64,000 bases of DNA from Desulfotalea sp. (GTDB lineage: Bacteria > Desulfobacterota > Desulfobulbia > Desulfobulbales > Desulfocapsaceae), in assembly GCA_002733995.1 (NCBI GenBank), contig NVXR01000003.1:214759-278758 (forward strand). Reading direction: 5' to 3'. The notes beneath the pieces are model-generated. The model did no database searches. It was not told the origin of the DNA and saw nothing but the letters and a program-made list of their open reading frames with translations. The position numbers and the translations under genes were made by a program. Numbering within the stretch: position 1 is the first letter of the stretch; each line of letters begins with the position of its first letter. Below, in pieces: positions 28,802-37,998 of this stretch.

Positions 28802-28859
28802 ATGTGCTGTCGTAGTAAAGGTGGTATTCTAACCTTGTACGAAAAAGTCAAATGACCGA

Positions 28860-29879
28860 CTAGCGAATAGGAGGGGCGTATAATATACCACCCTTATTCC
28901 ACAGTGCATTAACACCACGTTCTAAGCCAAGAACGGTGTTGGGTCCTACATTACGTTCGAACATTTCTCCGTAGTTACCCACGTGTTTAATGATTCTATA
29001 GGCCCAATCTTTGGTGAGTCCATTGTATTGCCCGTAATTTGTAGAAACGCCAAGGAATCGTTTGATTGCAGGGTTGTCAGATTTCATCATCTCATCGACG
29101 TTTTGAGAGGTGATTCCCATCTCTTCTGCGTTAATGAGGGCAAAGAGAGTCCAGCGCACGATGTCACTCCACTGCTGATCACCTTGGCGTACCGCTGGTC
29201 CTAGAGGTTCTTTTGAGATAACTTCAGGTAAAATAATATGGTCCTGGGGGTTACCCAAGGTTGAACGGCGGGCTGCAAGGCCGGAGGTGTCGGTGGTATA
29301 AACGTCGCAGCGTCCGGTGTCATAAATGACGGTGGCCTCATCGGCACTCTCGTACACAACAGGCTTGTAGGTCATCTTGTTTGCAGTGAAATAGTCAGAG
29401 AGGTTTAGCTCTGTGGTTGTTCCTGACTGGGTACAGACACTGGCTCCATCGAGTTCCTTGGCGCTTGTCACACCGAGGTCTCTTTTTACCATGAAACCTT
29501 GACCATCATAAAAGAGAACACCAACAAATTCCAAGCCTAGCTTGGTGTCGCGCTGGTAGGTCCAGGTGGTGTTTCTGGTGAGAATATCAATCTCTCCAGA
29601 CTGTAGAGCGGTAAAGGCTTCTTTGAAGGCGACAGGGGTAAATCGAGCTTTAGTTGGGTCATCAAAAATGGCGGCGGCGACGGCTCGTGCAAAGTCAACA
29701 TCCATTCCTGTCCAGTGGCCTTTGGCATCTGGTGCTGAAAAGCCGATAACTTTACCGGAAACTCCAGCGTTAACGTAACCTTTTTCTTTAACAGCGTCCA
29801 AGGTGCTGGCGAGGCAGCTTCCAGAAATCATGGTTGCAATTGTTGTAGCAACAACAGCGAGGGCTTTGAGAGCCTTCAT
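28860..29879 (-). CDS. aapJ: General L-amino acid ABC transporter binding protein AapJ
   Basis: A 339-residue periplasmic type 3 solute-binding protein. The signal peptide runs to about SCLAS; then TLDAVKEKGYVNAGVSG, GFSAPDAKGHWTGMDVDFARAVAAA, LTRNTTWTYQRD, CTQSGTTTELN and WTLFALINAEEMGI match AapJ/BztA. It captures a broad range of L-amino acids. The frame opens at 29894, but the AAGGAG inside its first codons lies at the right distance for the second ATG at 29879, which I take as the start. First transporter gene of the operon. Confidence 0.94.
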   Translation of the reverse strand: MKALKALAVVATTIATMISGSCLASTLDAVKEKGYVNAGVSGKVIGFSAPDAKGHWTGMDVDFARAVAAAIFDDPTKARFTPVAFKEAFTALQSGEIDILTRNTTWTYQRDTKLGLEFVGVLFYDGQGFMVKRDLGVTSAKELDGASVCTQSGTTTELNLSDYFTANKMTYKPVVYESADEATVIYDTGRCDVYTTDTSGLAARRSTLGNPQDHIILPEVISKEPLGPAVRQGDQQWSDIVRWTLFALINAEEMGITSQNVDEMMKSDNPAIKRFLGVSTNYGQYNGLTKDWAYRIIKHVGNYGEMFERNVGPNTVLGLERGVNALWNKGGILYAPPIR

Positions 29880-29975
29880 ACATTTCTCCTTCATTTTTGT
29901 TTATCTTCTTCCAAGACGCAGCTGTATCCAGGGGATAGAAATGAGTCTTGAACTCTCTAAGCAATGCAGCATGGG

Positions 29976-29999
29976 AACGACACTCGGTGGAGTGTCGTT
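29976..29999 (-). terminator. Hairpin between dehydrogenase gene and aapJ
   Basis: The 10-bp perfect stem AACGACACTC / GAGTGTCGTT has a 4-nt loop and begins inside the stop codon of the 29998-31212 gene. There is no T tract, so termination would be partial or Rho-assisted. Confidence 0.5.
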
Positions 30000-31212
30000 A
30001 ATTGCCATCTACATAGTCCTGTAAGTAATTAAATTTATCCGTAAGCTTACCCTGTTCTGCAATAGTCGCCCGTTTGATAATTTCGTCCTCGTCTTTTCCG
30101 AGAAAGGCGGGCAGAACGTTTGCCACCAGTTCATCACCAAAACTCATTGAAGCATCTCGTGCCAGTTCGCAGGGGAGGTTATCAACGGCCATGACGGTAA
30201 TATTACCTTCATCGGAGAATGGGTTTTCCACCAGATCGTCGCACGGGTTATAGTCGTAGATAGGATCTGCAATTGTACTTGGTTGTTTTGTGGAGGGGAT
30301 TGAGCCTTCTATATCGCAGGTAATATCGGCTATTACGTTGATTTTAAAGTCATCTCGTAGCATATCTTTTCTGTCAAAGAGGACAGGTGCCTGGGGGGCC
30401 CAGAATGCTGAAGCAATGAGTATATCGGCATGTTGCGTATATTTTAGGAAATCGCCGTCGTATCTTTGCGGTTCCTTGTAGAACTCATTTCGACTAAAAT
30501 CTGTTCCGTCTGCTTTCTTGTTGTAATTTCTTACGTTGAGCTGACAAAATACCGGAAAATCAAAGTGTTGTTCTAAGAATTGAGAAGGAGTAACTTTGCG
30601 GATTCCCATGCCAATGAGGACTTCAATGGCACCTTTGGCTACCCGTCCGCCTCCTGTGAGGATTATTTTTACAGGAGGTAGTGTTACTCTAGAAAACTCG
30701 TTTTTCAGGTCTTCAATATCAAAGCAATCGTTCGCTCTTTTGAGCTCAAAAAGATTGTAACGTTTACCGTAGGTCAAGATGCCATTATAGGCACCGACTA
30801 TTCCAGCCCATCTACCAAAGGCGATAATTCTGCTACCATTTTTCGCGGTTAATGTTTCATAGTCTATGAGTCGTATCTTCTTTTGCAGAATCTCCTGGAG
30901 CAAATCGCGATTGTACGCCTGTTTTTTGATTGTATGACTGAAGAAAAAATATGTTTTTTCCGTGATCAGTGAGGGAATTGGAACTTCTTTCACTCCGAAA
31001 ATAACATCACAATCATCAAGGGTCTTAACAATTTTTATGCCAGAATCTTCGTAATCCTGATCAGAAAAACACCTGATATCACTTTGTTCGGCGACTATTT
31101 CGACATTCGGATATTTTTCCAGTACCTTTTGGGCATGTCCGGGTGGAAGTGCAACCCTTCTGTCAACTGGAACTTTTCCTTCTCTGATTAAACCTATTTT
31201 TGTTTTTTTCAT
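29998..31212 (-). CDS. Alanine/saccharopine dehydrogenase-like NAD(P)-dependent oxidoreductase
   Basis: A 404-residue protein of the AlaDH/PNT-N plus LYS1-like family. The N-terminal domain begins KIGLIREGKVPVDRRVALPP, with the substrate-site arginine-lysine region, FGVKEVP and FFFSHTIKKQAYNR. A Rossmann nucleotide fold follows at VKIILTGGGRVAKGAIEVL, then DITCDIEGSIP as in saccharopine dehydrogenases. The reaction could be oxidative deamination or saccharopine-type reductive condensation; I cannot decide from sequence. It lies directly upstream of aapJ on the same strand, which suggests work on an imported amino acid. Confidence 0.8.
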   Translation of the reverse strand: MKKTKIGLIREGKVPVDRRVALPPGHAQKVLEKYPNVEIVAEQSDIRCFSDQDYEDSGIKIVKTLDDCDVIFGVKEVPIPSLITEKTYFFFSHTIKKQAYNRDLLQEILQKKIRLIDYETLTAKNGSRIIAFGRWAGIVGAYNGILTYGKRYNLFELKRANDCFDIEDLKNEFSRVTLPPVKIILTGGGRVAKGAIEVLIGMGIRKVTPSQFLEQHFDFPVFCQLNVRNYNKKADGTDFSRNEFYKEPQRYDGDFLKYTQHADILIASAFWAPQAPVLFDRKDMLRDDFKINVIADITCDIEGSIPSTKQPSTIADPIYDYNPCDDLVENPFSDEGNITVMAVDNLPCELARDASMSFGDELVANVLPAFLGKDEDEIIKRATIAEQGKLTDKFNYLQDYVDGN

Positions 31213-31445
31213 GATGTCTCAAATTGGCATGATTTACTATTGGTAAAATTGTGGAAAAAGCCATTTTTGTAAAGTAGCACAAATCTATATACTTATTTCG
31301 AGTTTTCTTCGCCAGAAATACTTCTTCTACAGGTCATTTTTTTAATACCCTCGTTAGGGTAAAGGTCCTTGTTGTGGGTATTGGATGGGGTAGTACAGGT
31401 GGGAGTAAGGTTCACTTGTAATACCTGTGTTCTGGTAAAAATAAC

Positions 31446-32012
31446 TTAAGCAACCAGTTGTTGTGCAAAGAGCTGGAGATGTTTTTTCTGCTCTTCTTCC
31501 AGTTTATCAGGACTGGTACATCTGGCTAGATAAATTTCCCCGGCTTTAATCGTCTTATGGGGATTCTGAAGTTTGTTAAAGGCTGTGAAAACGGGTTCTG
31601 CGTTGTCTTCGTAAGGACCAGAGCCGGTGATGAGCAGAGCCTGACGTTGCCCCTCGACCAGAGACGTATGGTCGGGTTTGTGATAATTTGTATAGAGTGA
31701 GTACGTGCGGTCGATGAATGTTTTTAATGGTCCCGCAAGAGCCCAAAAGTAGAGGGGAGAGGTAAAGATGACAAGGTCAGCGGCTATCATAGTTTGCAAA
31801 ATGCCATTGGCATCATCTTTATGTATGCAGGAAAAACTACAGGGCTCTTGCTTACATTTCCCGCATGCAAGACATGCCTTGATATCTTTTTCAAAAAGAA
31901 AGATGGATTCAACCTCATGTCCCAGAGACTTGAGTTCAACCTCTACAATGTTTGCAGCTGTTGCGGTGTTTCCTCTTTTTCGAGCGCCTCCATGTAGTGT
32001 TAAAACCTTCAT
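31446..32012 (-). CDS. NADPH-dependent FMN reductase/flavodoxin-like protein
   Basis: A 188-residue flavodoxin-fold protein. VLTLHGGARKRGNT binds the FMN phosphate; CLACGKCKQEPCSFSCIHKDD is the cysteine-rich segment typical of iron-sulfur flavoprotein relatives and multimeric flavodoxins; FTSPLYFWALAGPLKTFIDR is the second flavin-binding motif. It probably reduces FMN, quinones or another small acceptor. The open frame runs up to 32099, but AAAGGAGAAGAG sits just before the ATG at 32012, which matches the family start. No operon partner. Confidence 0.85.
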   Translation of the reverse strand: MKVLTLHGGARKRGNTATAANIVEVELKSLGHEVESIFLFEKDIKACLACGKCKQEPCSFSCIHKDDANGILQTMIAADLVIFTSPLYFWALAGPLKTFIDRTYSLYTNYHKPDHTSLVEGQRQALLITGSGPYEDNAEPVFTAFNKLQNPHKTIKAGEIYLARCTSPDKLEEEQKKHLQLFAQQLVA

Positions 32013-32242
32013 GATCTCTTCTCCTTTATTAACTGAATTTTGATAGGAATCATCGATATTGTGGGTAGGTTTATTATTTGGTTTTAAAGGTATTGTCAAA
32101 TAAATCCTGTCTAATGCAGATAGGCAAAGGCAATTATTGACCGTATTCGTATAGGTAAATCGTATTTGATTAAAAGGATAAATCTATTATTCTGGGTGTT
32201 ACGTGTTTCTTGAATTGCTTCGCTCTTGCCGGGGGAAATTGT

Positions 32243-32734
32243 ATGATTTTCTATTTACACATTGCACACTCGCTGGATCGACAGTTGCAAAAAAACAGCA
32301 CATCCTTGACTAAGTCGGACCTGGCGGTGCTCAAATGCAGGCAGCTTCTATGTGATATCAGAGAGTATGGCCTGCGCCATGAGCAGGTACTGAATAAGCG
32401 TACCCGAAAAGGGGAAAAGCGGCTAAAGAACTGTGTTAAATATGACATGGGTGCTGGTTGGAGGTTGGTGACGGTTATGAACAATAATCATCTATTCCTG
32501 ACCTTTTTAGGGAGCCACGACGGGACAGACCAGTGGTTTAGTCGTCACAAGGGGGAAGATTTTCTGCCGGAAAACCATAATTACAGTTGCAGGCGGATAC
32601 GTATTACAGATCGTATAGGGAGGGTGGTTGTGCTTGGTGGGGGAGAGCTGAGCGAAGCCGATGTCTATGAGGCTGAGTTAGAGGCGAAGTTGGATGAAGT
32701 CACCCTACTCTCTATCTTCCGGGGATTGAGCTGA
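32243..32734 (+). CDS. Hypothetical protein, possible RelE/ParE-like fold
   Basis: A 163-residue protein. The central segment KRLKNCVKYDMGAGWRLVTV followed by HLFLTFLGSHDGTDQWF resembles the strand pattern of RelE/ParE/HigB toxins (basic residues, GxRL, then a hydrophobic strand and a GSHD turn), a weak resemblance only. The C-terminal part (IRITDRIGRVVVLGG, then an acidic helix) is extra. No antitoxin gene lies beside it. The frame begins at 32210 with a TTG, but GGGGGAAA before the ATG at 32243 favours that start. Confidence 0.55.
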   Translation: MIFYLHIAHSLDRQLQKNSTSLTKSDLAVLKCRQLLCDIREYGLRHEQVLNKRTRKGEKRLKNCVKYDMGAGWRLVTVMNNNHLFLTFLGSHDGTDQWFSRHKGEDFLPENHNYSCRRIRITDRIGRVVVLGGGELSEADVYEAELEAKLDEVTLLSIFRGLS

Positions 32735-32808
32735 AATTAACTTGTAATAGTTGGCGGCATGCTAGCTTGAGCCAGTGAAAAATATGATTTTTATGGCCAT
32801 TTCGGCAA

Positions 32809-32851
32809 AACGCCCATGGGAAATTTTGGACAGCAATTTCCCATGGGCGTT
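32809..32851 (-). terminator. Long hairpin downstream of the chemoreceptor gene
   Basis: The 17-bp perfect inverted repeat AACGCCCATGGGAAATT / AATTTCCCATGGGCGTT has a 9-nt loop. On the minus strand it ends in GTTTTG, so it is a plausible terminator for the MCP gene; it also faces the plus-strand gene ending at 32734. Confidence 0.7.
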
Positions 32852-32891
32852 GAAGGTCCGTAGACGGATTAAAAATGGTGCAGTTGAACTA

Positions 32892-34901
32892 TCAAACTTT
32901 AAAACTTGCTACAATATCATTGAGTTCGGTTGAGCTGTTAAGCATTTTTTGAGCATTGTCTTTGACGTTACTACTGTTATCTGAAATGTTTTGTGAGGCA
33001 GTGGAAACTTCGGCGATATCCTTTGTAATATCGGATGCGACCGTTGAACTTTGGCTCACGTTTTCATTCACTTCTTGTATACCTTGGCTGACCTGGGAGA
33101 TATTTTCCGCTATTTCCCGTGTTGTGGCTGTCTGCTCTTCAACGGCTGTTGCAATGGAACCAACGATTTCATTTACTCCGGTGATCACTTCAGTGATCTG
33201 GTCAATACCAGCACCCGATACCTTAGTTGTGTCTTGCACGTCTTCAATGAGGGTTTTAATGTCTAGAGTTGCAGCCGCTGTTTGTTTGGCCAACTCTTTG
33301 ATCTCGTTGGCAACAACAGCAAAACCTTTTCCAGCATCTCCGGCTCTTGCCGCTTCAATAGTTGCATTGAGTGCTAGCAGATTGGTTTGCTCTGAGATTT
33401 CTGTGATTGTCTCTGTGACCTTACCAATCTTATCTGCTGCCTGACCAAGTTCTGCCATATGCTTGGAAGTCGTTTCCGCCTGTTTTACGGCATCGTGGGA
33501 TATTCCCCTCGCCTTTTCTGCATTTTCTGCAATTTCATTTATAGTTGCACTCATCTCTTCTGCTGCCGAGGCGACCATGTTTGTGTTGGTTGCGGATTGC
33601 TCCATAGCTGCTGCGACATTTTCAAGATTTGTACTCATCTCTTCCGAGGCGGTGGCTACGTTTGTAGCTCGAGATAGTGTATCGTCTGAGTTCTGTAACA
33701 GGTTGTCGGAGATAGTGGTAAGGAGGTTAGAGCTGGTGGCGACATCTGATGAATTTACTCCAATTTGTTTGATAATATGCTGGAGTTTTTCAATGAAATG
33801 ATTAAACCATTGGGCCAGGTCACCAAGTTCGTCTTCAGATACGACTTCAAGCCGCTTGGTTAAGTCCCCTTCACCCTGGGCGATGTCCTTGAGCATGGCC
33901 GCAGCGTTTGCTATTGGTCTTGTAATGCTGTTGGCGAGGAATAACCCCAAAAAGCAGAATATTGCCACCAGTATGGCACTAACAATAAAAAGTATTTTTG
34001 TTAGTGATGCCACCTTTTCCATAACCTCTGATTTAGCTATCAGACCAATAAATTTATAACCTAAAGTTGGGGAACTGTGAACTACCGCCAGAAATGTTTC
34101 TCCCCCTAACTGCACTTCGAGAGATCCGTTTTGAATTGCATTGAGACTGGTATAGGCGGGGATACCGAGTTTCCCCATGTTTTTGAAACTAGATTGAGGC
34201 ATATCAGGATTGGCAAGGATCGTGCCGTCTTGTTGGGCGAGAATAACAAAGCCGGTTTTGCCGATTGTGGCTTTATCGATGATGTCCGTCATAACCTTTA
34301 AGGACACATCAATTCCAGCGACGCCAACAAACTGTCCATTCTCGTCTTTTATAGGTGCCACAACAGCCAGAACTGCTGTTTGTGTAGAAATTGTCATATA
34401 GGCTGGGGTCATAAAGAGTTGGCCAGACCTTTTTACATCTGAGTACCAGTCACGTGTTCTGGGATCAAATCTAGCAGGCATGGCACTCGGTGCCGAAGAC
34501 CCATAGCCACCGAATTTTGTTCCCAGATAAACTTCAAGGTATGAGTCGTCTGAGTCATGGACAACCCTTAAAAAATTGTGCATCTCAACTGCGTAGGGGC
34601 TAGCATCTTCAGGTCTTATCAGTTGTTTACGCGTGGTTTTCAAAAAACTAGGGATGGTATCGTCAACTTTTCGGATTGTAGATGCTTTGGTAATTATTTT
34701 GACTGTATTCTTGACTCCGTCAATATAGAAGGTGAAACCTTTGTCTATCTGCTGAAGTTCCTGCTTTGTCGTGGATATAAATGACTCTAGGGCGTCATTT
34801 TTGATGTTATGTAACAAAAATGAGGAGAGAATGACAATAGGTATCAGGGAGGTGCCAGCAAATGCTGCGATGAGTTTTTTCTTAATTGTGAGTGCTTTCA
34901 T
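32892..34901 (-). CDS. Methyl-accepting chemotaxis protein with Cache domain
   Basis: A 669-residue chemoreceptor. TM1 is about 10-30, a periplasmic double-Cache sensor domain about 32-295 (with [12 protein letters not shown] and [12 protein letters not shown]), TM2 about 300-322, HAMP about 323-375 and the methyl-accepting coiled coil to the end. The kinase-control tip is [35 protein letters not shown]. dCache receptors often bind amino acids or carboxylates; the ligand is unknown here. The C-terminus (VASFKV) lacks a CheR-docking pentapeptide. No che genes nearby. Confidence 0.93.
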   Translation of the reverse strand: MKALTIKKKLIAAFAGTSLIPIVILSSFLLHNIKNDALESFISTTKQELQQIDKGFTFYIDGVKNTVKIITKASTIRKVDDTIPSFLKTTRKQLIRPEDASPYAVEMHNFLRVVHDSDDSYLEVYLGTKFGGYGSSAPSAMPARFDPRTRDWYSDVKRSGQLFMTPAYMTISTQTAVLAVVAPIKDENGQFVGVAGIDVSLKVMTDIIDKATIGKTGFVILAQQDGTILANPDMPQSSFKNMGKLGIPAYTSLNAIQNGSLEVQLGGETFLAVVHSSPTLGYKFIGLIAKSEVMEKVASLTKILFIVSAILVAIFCFLGLFLANSITRPIANAAAMLKDIAQGEGDLTKRLEVVSEDELGDLAQWFNHFIEKLQHIIKQIGVNSSDVATSSNLLTTISDNLLQNSDDTLSRATNVATASEEMSTNLENVAAAMEQSATNTNMVASAAEEMSATINEIAENAEKARGISHDAVKQAETTSKHMAELGQAADKIGKVTETITEISEQTNLLALNATIEAARAGDAGKGFAVVANEIKELAKQTAAATLDIKTLIEDVQDTTKVSGAGIDQITEVITGVNEIVGSIATAVEEQTATTREIAENISQVSQGIQEVNENVSQSSTVASDITKDIAEVSTASQNISDNSSNVKDNAQKMLNSSTELNDIVASFKV

Positions 34902-35303
34902 TACAGTCCTTGAATTGTGAATAAAAAATGAAGATTAATATAATTATTTTGAGTTCTTTAGCAGAAGGATAGGGGAGTGAGATAGAGAAATCAAGGTAAA
35001 TACGTTTGCTGGGGGGTGGAAGTAGTAATATAGGGAAGCGGGGTGACGCATTAGTAAAATAGCTGGCCAAAAAGAAAAGTTGCAGGATGCGATGGGAGGG
35101 TATTTTTTAATAAAACTGGATGTATAAGGTTGTTTAAGCCTTTACGGGTTCGAGGGGTATAGTGGAGGTTGGCAACAAACAATAGTATCTTTTGGCAAGG
35201 TCTTATTTACCATACTTGAAGTATCTGTATTTTGTCTCTCGGTTGCTATTTGTTATGGGACTACGGTAAGCTACTATTGTAATTTAAAAGAGGGGACTGT
35301 TGA
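34902..35303. other. Intergenic region between MCP and DUF3786 genes
   Basis: This stretch of 402 bases separates divergent genes and so should hold both promoters. I see no gene, repeat or strong hairpin. A GAGGGG at about 35290-35297 serves as the ribosome site of the 35304 gene. Confidence 0.4.
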
Positions 35304-35924
35304 ATGTGCTTAAGAAACGACGTATTTGAAAAAACCTATACTGAGTATCTGACGAACCTTGCTCAGTTGAATTTAGTCGAGCGGGCAAGTAAGCTGCAAT
35401 TAAATACATCAGGTTCAGCGGTTCTTGTCCCTTTACTCGGGACGGAGTACCAGGTTTCCGCAGCTGGAATTGTCGATTCGGCTGGACAGAGGGCAAGTTT
35501 TGAAGAATGCATTGTGATCTTTAAATACCTTCAGCTCTGTCCCTTAGATGTGTCCTCTGATACGGAATGGGTTACCTATCATTCTTTCAAAAATGCACAG
35601 CCGCTGCTGCACTATTTCGCGCGGGAGGTAACAACGCCAATTGAACACTGTTTTTCAAGGAAAATGGGGGTTCTTAAAGAGGTTTGTAAGGCGTTTGCAG
35701 GACTTGTTCGTTCTGATAATGCTGCATATGATTTTTCTGTAGAATTCAGTCTGTTGTCCCAAGTACCTCTTTTTCTAAGATTCAACGATGCCGATGAAGA
35801 ATTTCCCGCCCAGGTCACAATTTTATTTAGAGAAAGCATCGGCCAGTATCTCGATATGGAGTCAGTGGCTATGTTAGGAGCGCTTTTTTCCAAGAGGTTG
35901 ATAGCGCATGTAATTCCAACATAA
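35304..35924 (+). CDS. DUF3786 domain protein
   Basis: A 206-residue cytoplasmic protein resembling the DUF3786 family found mainly in anaerobic Desulfobacterota, Firmicutes and methanogens. Features are FEKTYTEYL, a core with LVPLLGTEYQVSAAGI, ILFKYL-like helix IVIFKYLQLC and a C-terminal helix after VTILFRESIGQYLDMESVAMLG. Its function is unknown; some relatives are fused to iron-sulfur or corrinoid-linked domains. It lies upstream of hcp in the same direction, but the 235-bp gap with its own operator suggests separate transcription. A GAGGGG site supports the start. Confidence 0.65.
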   Translation: MCLRNDVFEKTYTEYLTNLAQLNLVERASKLQLNTSGSAVLVPLLGTEYQVSAAGIVDSAGQRASFEECIVIFKYLQLCPLDVSSDTEWVTYHSFKNAQPLLHYFAREVTTPIEHCFSRKMGVLKEVCKAFAGLVRSDNAAYDFSVEFSLLSQVPLFLRFNDADEEFPAQVTILFRESIGQYLDMESVAMLGALFSKRLIAHVIPT

Positions 35925-35977
35925 TCATGGAAATGAACGTTGTTTTTTTTACTATTTTGTAGAAAAGAGATAAAAAA

Positions 35978-35993
35978 TTTGACCCAAGTCAAA
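35978..35993 (+). promoter_or_regulatory. HcpR-type (CRP/FNR family) operator upstream of hcp
   Basis: The palindrome TTTGACCCAAGTCAAA matches the TTGAC-N4-GTCAA motif reported for HcpR, the nitrosative-stress regulator of sulfate reducers. A -10-like TATATT at 36021-36026 would place the site near -45, suiting an activator. No hcpR gene is in the window. Confidence 0.7.
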
Positions 35994-36123
35994 GAAGGTC
36001 AGTCGTTTTTCGGATAAAGATATATTGAACAACACAAATAAAGGTGTGGGGATTTCCCTGTTACGATCCGCTTCCGTCCTGCGTACATTTGAACAGTCAT
36101 TGAAATAAGGACAAATCAGGAAG

Positions 36124-36160
36124 TAAAAGGAGCGGTTACACGAGCTAAAAGGAGTAGTTA
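36124..36160 (+). repeat. Tandem Shine-Dalgarno segments before hcp
   Basis: TAAAAGGAGCGGTTA (36124-36138) and TAAAAGGAGTAGTTA (36146-36160) are direct repeats 22 bp apart with two differences. The second places AAGGAG at normal distance from the hcp ATG at 36160; the first leads to no start codon. It may be a local duplication or a standby ribosome site. Confidence 0.55.
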
Positions 36161-37875
36161 TGTTCTGTTTTCAATGTCAGGAAGCGGCAAAAGGTACCGG
36201 ATGTACAATCAAAGGTGTGTGTGGAAAACAGGAATCCACTGCTAATCTCCAGGATCTTCTCATCTATGATTTGAAGGGGATTGCTGTTTTAGCAAAAGGC
36301 CTAAAAGAAGCCGGTGCTTCGGTGGGAAAAGATGTAGGTCTGTTCCTCGCAGAAGGTCTATTCACCACCATTACCAATGCAAATTTTGACAACGTCAGCC
36401 TTGAAGGTTGGATCAAGCGTTCCCAGGCCATTAAGCTGGAATTGAAAAATCAGTTTGATACATTGCCTTCTGAGGCAGATAAGGTCTCTATTTTCGGAAA
36501 ACTCATGCAGTTTTTAGGCATGGGCGAGACCAGCTCACCTTCGGATCAACTTGATGCCTCAGCTCTGTGGTTTGCGTCTGATCCTGCAACATATCAAGAA
36601 AAGGCCAAGACCGTTGGTGTATTGGCAACTGTAGATGAAGATGTTCGTTCTCTGCGTGAGTTACTTATTCTAGGCTTGAAAGGAATAGGCGCATATGCAG
36701 AACATGCCGCAGTACTCGGTGTTGAAAAAGATGAAATATATGACTTTGTTATTGAAGGTCTTGCCTCAACCACAGAAGAGCATACCGTTGATGAGATGGT
36801 CGCTTTGGTTCTAAAAGCTGGAGAGGTTGCGGTTACTACTATGGCAGCTCTTGATTCTGCCAACACCACCGCCTATGGAAATCCAGAGATTACAGAGGTG
36901 AACATCGGTGTAAGCGACAAGGCTGGTATCCTGATCAGTGGTCATGACCTTAAAGATCTTGAAGAACTCCTTGTTCAGCTTGAGGGTACGGGCGTTGACG
37001 TCTATACCCATGGAGAGATGTTGCCTGCAAACAGCTACCCTGCTTTTAAAAAGTACGAGAACCTGAAGGGGAACTATGGTGGCTCTTGGTGGCAGCAGAA
37101 TAAAGATTTTGAGTCTTTTAATGGTCCCATTCTGATGACTACAAACTGTATTATCCCGATAAAGGAGAGTAACAGTTATAAAGGTCGTATTTATACCACC
37201 GGTATGGCTGGATACCCAGGTGTTACCCATATCGCTGACCGTATTGCTGGCAAGCCAAAGGATTTTTCAGCAATCATCGAGCAGGCAAAGACCTGCAAGC
37301 CTCCAGAAGAGCTTGAGACTGGTACTATCTTTGGTGGCTTCGCTCATAACCAGGTTTTGGCCATTGCGGATAAGGTTGTTGAGGCGGTGAAGTCCGGTGC
37401 TATTAAACGTTTTATTGTAATGGCGGGTTGTGACGGCAGACAAAAAGGCCGGGGATATTTTACAGAAGTTGCTGAGCAGTTACCTAAGGATGCAGTTATT
37501 TTGACCGCCGGTTGTGCAAAGTACAGATACAATAAGCTTAACCTTGGCGATATCGGTGGAATCCCACGGGTCCTTGATGCCGGCCAGTGTAACGATAGTT
37601 ACTCTCTTGTTATCATTGCCCTTAAACTTAAAGAAGTTTTTGAGCTTGATGATATTAATGAGTTACCTATCTCCTTTGATATTGCATGGTATGAGCAAAA
37701 GGCAGTGACGGTACTCTTGGCGCTGTTGCATCTGGGTGTTAAGGGGATCCGTTTAGGACCCACCTTACCAGCTTTTATCTCACCAACTGTGTTGAATGTT
37801 CTTGTTGAAAAATTCGATATTAAGCCTACAGGAACCGCAAAAGAAGATGTGGCGGCTATGATGCAGGGAAAATAA
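36160..37875 (+). CDS. hcp: Hydroxylamine reductase / hybrid cluster protein (class I)
   Basis: A 571-residue hybrid cluster protein. The N-terminal cysteines C3, C6, C15 and C21 (spacing C-x2-C-x8-C-x5-C) bind a [4Fe-4S] cluster and define the class I form of strict anaerobes. The hybrid [4Fe-2S-2O] cluster ligands lie later, including [21 protein letters not shown] and GQCNDSYS. It reduces hydroxylamine or, as now favoured, NO to N2O and protects against nitrosative stress. The hcr reductase gene is absent. Upstream HcpR-like operator, downstream terminator: a single-gene unit. Confidence 0.96.
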   Translation: MFCFQCQEAAKGTGCTIKGVCGKQESTANLQDLLIYDLKGIAVLAKGLKEAGASVGKDVGLFLAEGLFTTITNANFDNVSLEGWIKRSQAIKLELKNQFDTLPSEADKVSIFGKLMQFLGMGETSSPSDQLDASALWFASDPATYQEKAKTVGVLATVDEDVRSLRELLILGLKGIGAYAEHAAVLGVEKDEIYDFVIEGLASTTEEHTVDEMVALVLKAGEVAVTTMAALDSANTTAYGNPEITEVNIGVSDKAGILISGHDLKDLEELLVQLEGTGVDVYTHGEMLPANSYPAFKKYENLKGNYGGSWWQQNKDFESFNGPILMTTNCIIPIKESNSYKGRIYTTGMAGYPGVTHIADRIAGKPKDFSAIIEQAKTCKPPEELETGTIFGGFAHNQVLAIADKVVEAVKSGAIKRFIVMAGCDGRQKGRGYFTEVAEQLPKDAVILTAGCAKYRYNKLNLGDIGGIPRVLDAGQCNDSYSLVIIALKLKEVFELDDINELPISFDIAWYEQKAVTVLLALLHLGVKGIRLGPTLPAFISPTVLNVLVEKFDIKPTGTAKEDVAAMMQGK

Positions 37876-37900
37876 AGTAGCATCGACTGGTAAAAGTTAT

Positions 37901-37943
37901 AAGGGGCAACCGAGGAAATCGGTTGCCCCTTATCTGTTTTTTT
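37901..37943 (+). terminator. Terminator after hcp
   Basis: The 13-bp perfect stem AAGGGGCAACCGA / TCGGTTGCCCCTT has a 5-nt loop and is followed by ATCTGTTTTTTT. Confidence 0.92.
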
Positions 37944-37998
37944 GCGACGGAGCAGTTGCTCACGGCTTACGGTTAACTATGTTCAAAGAATAAAATTA

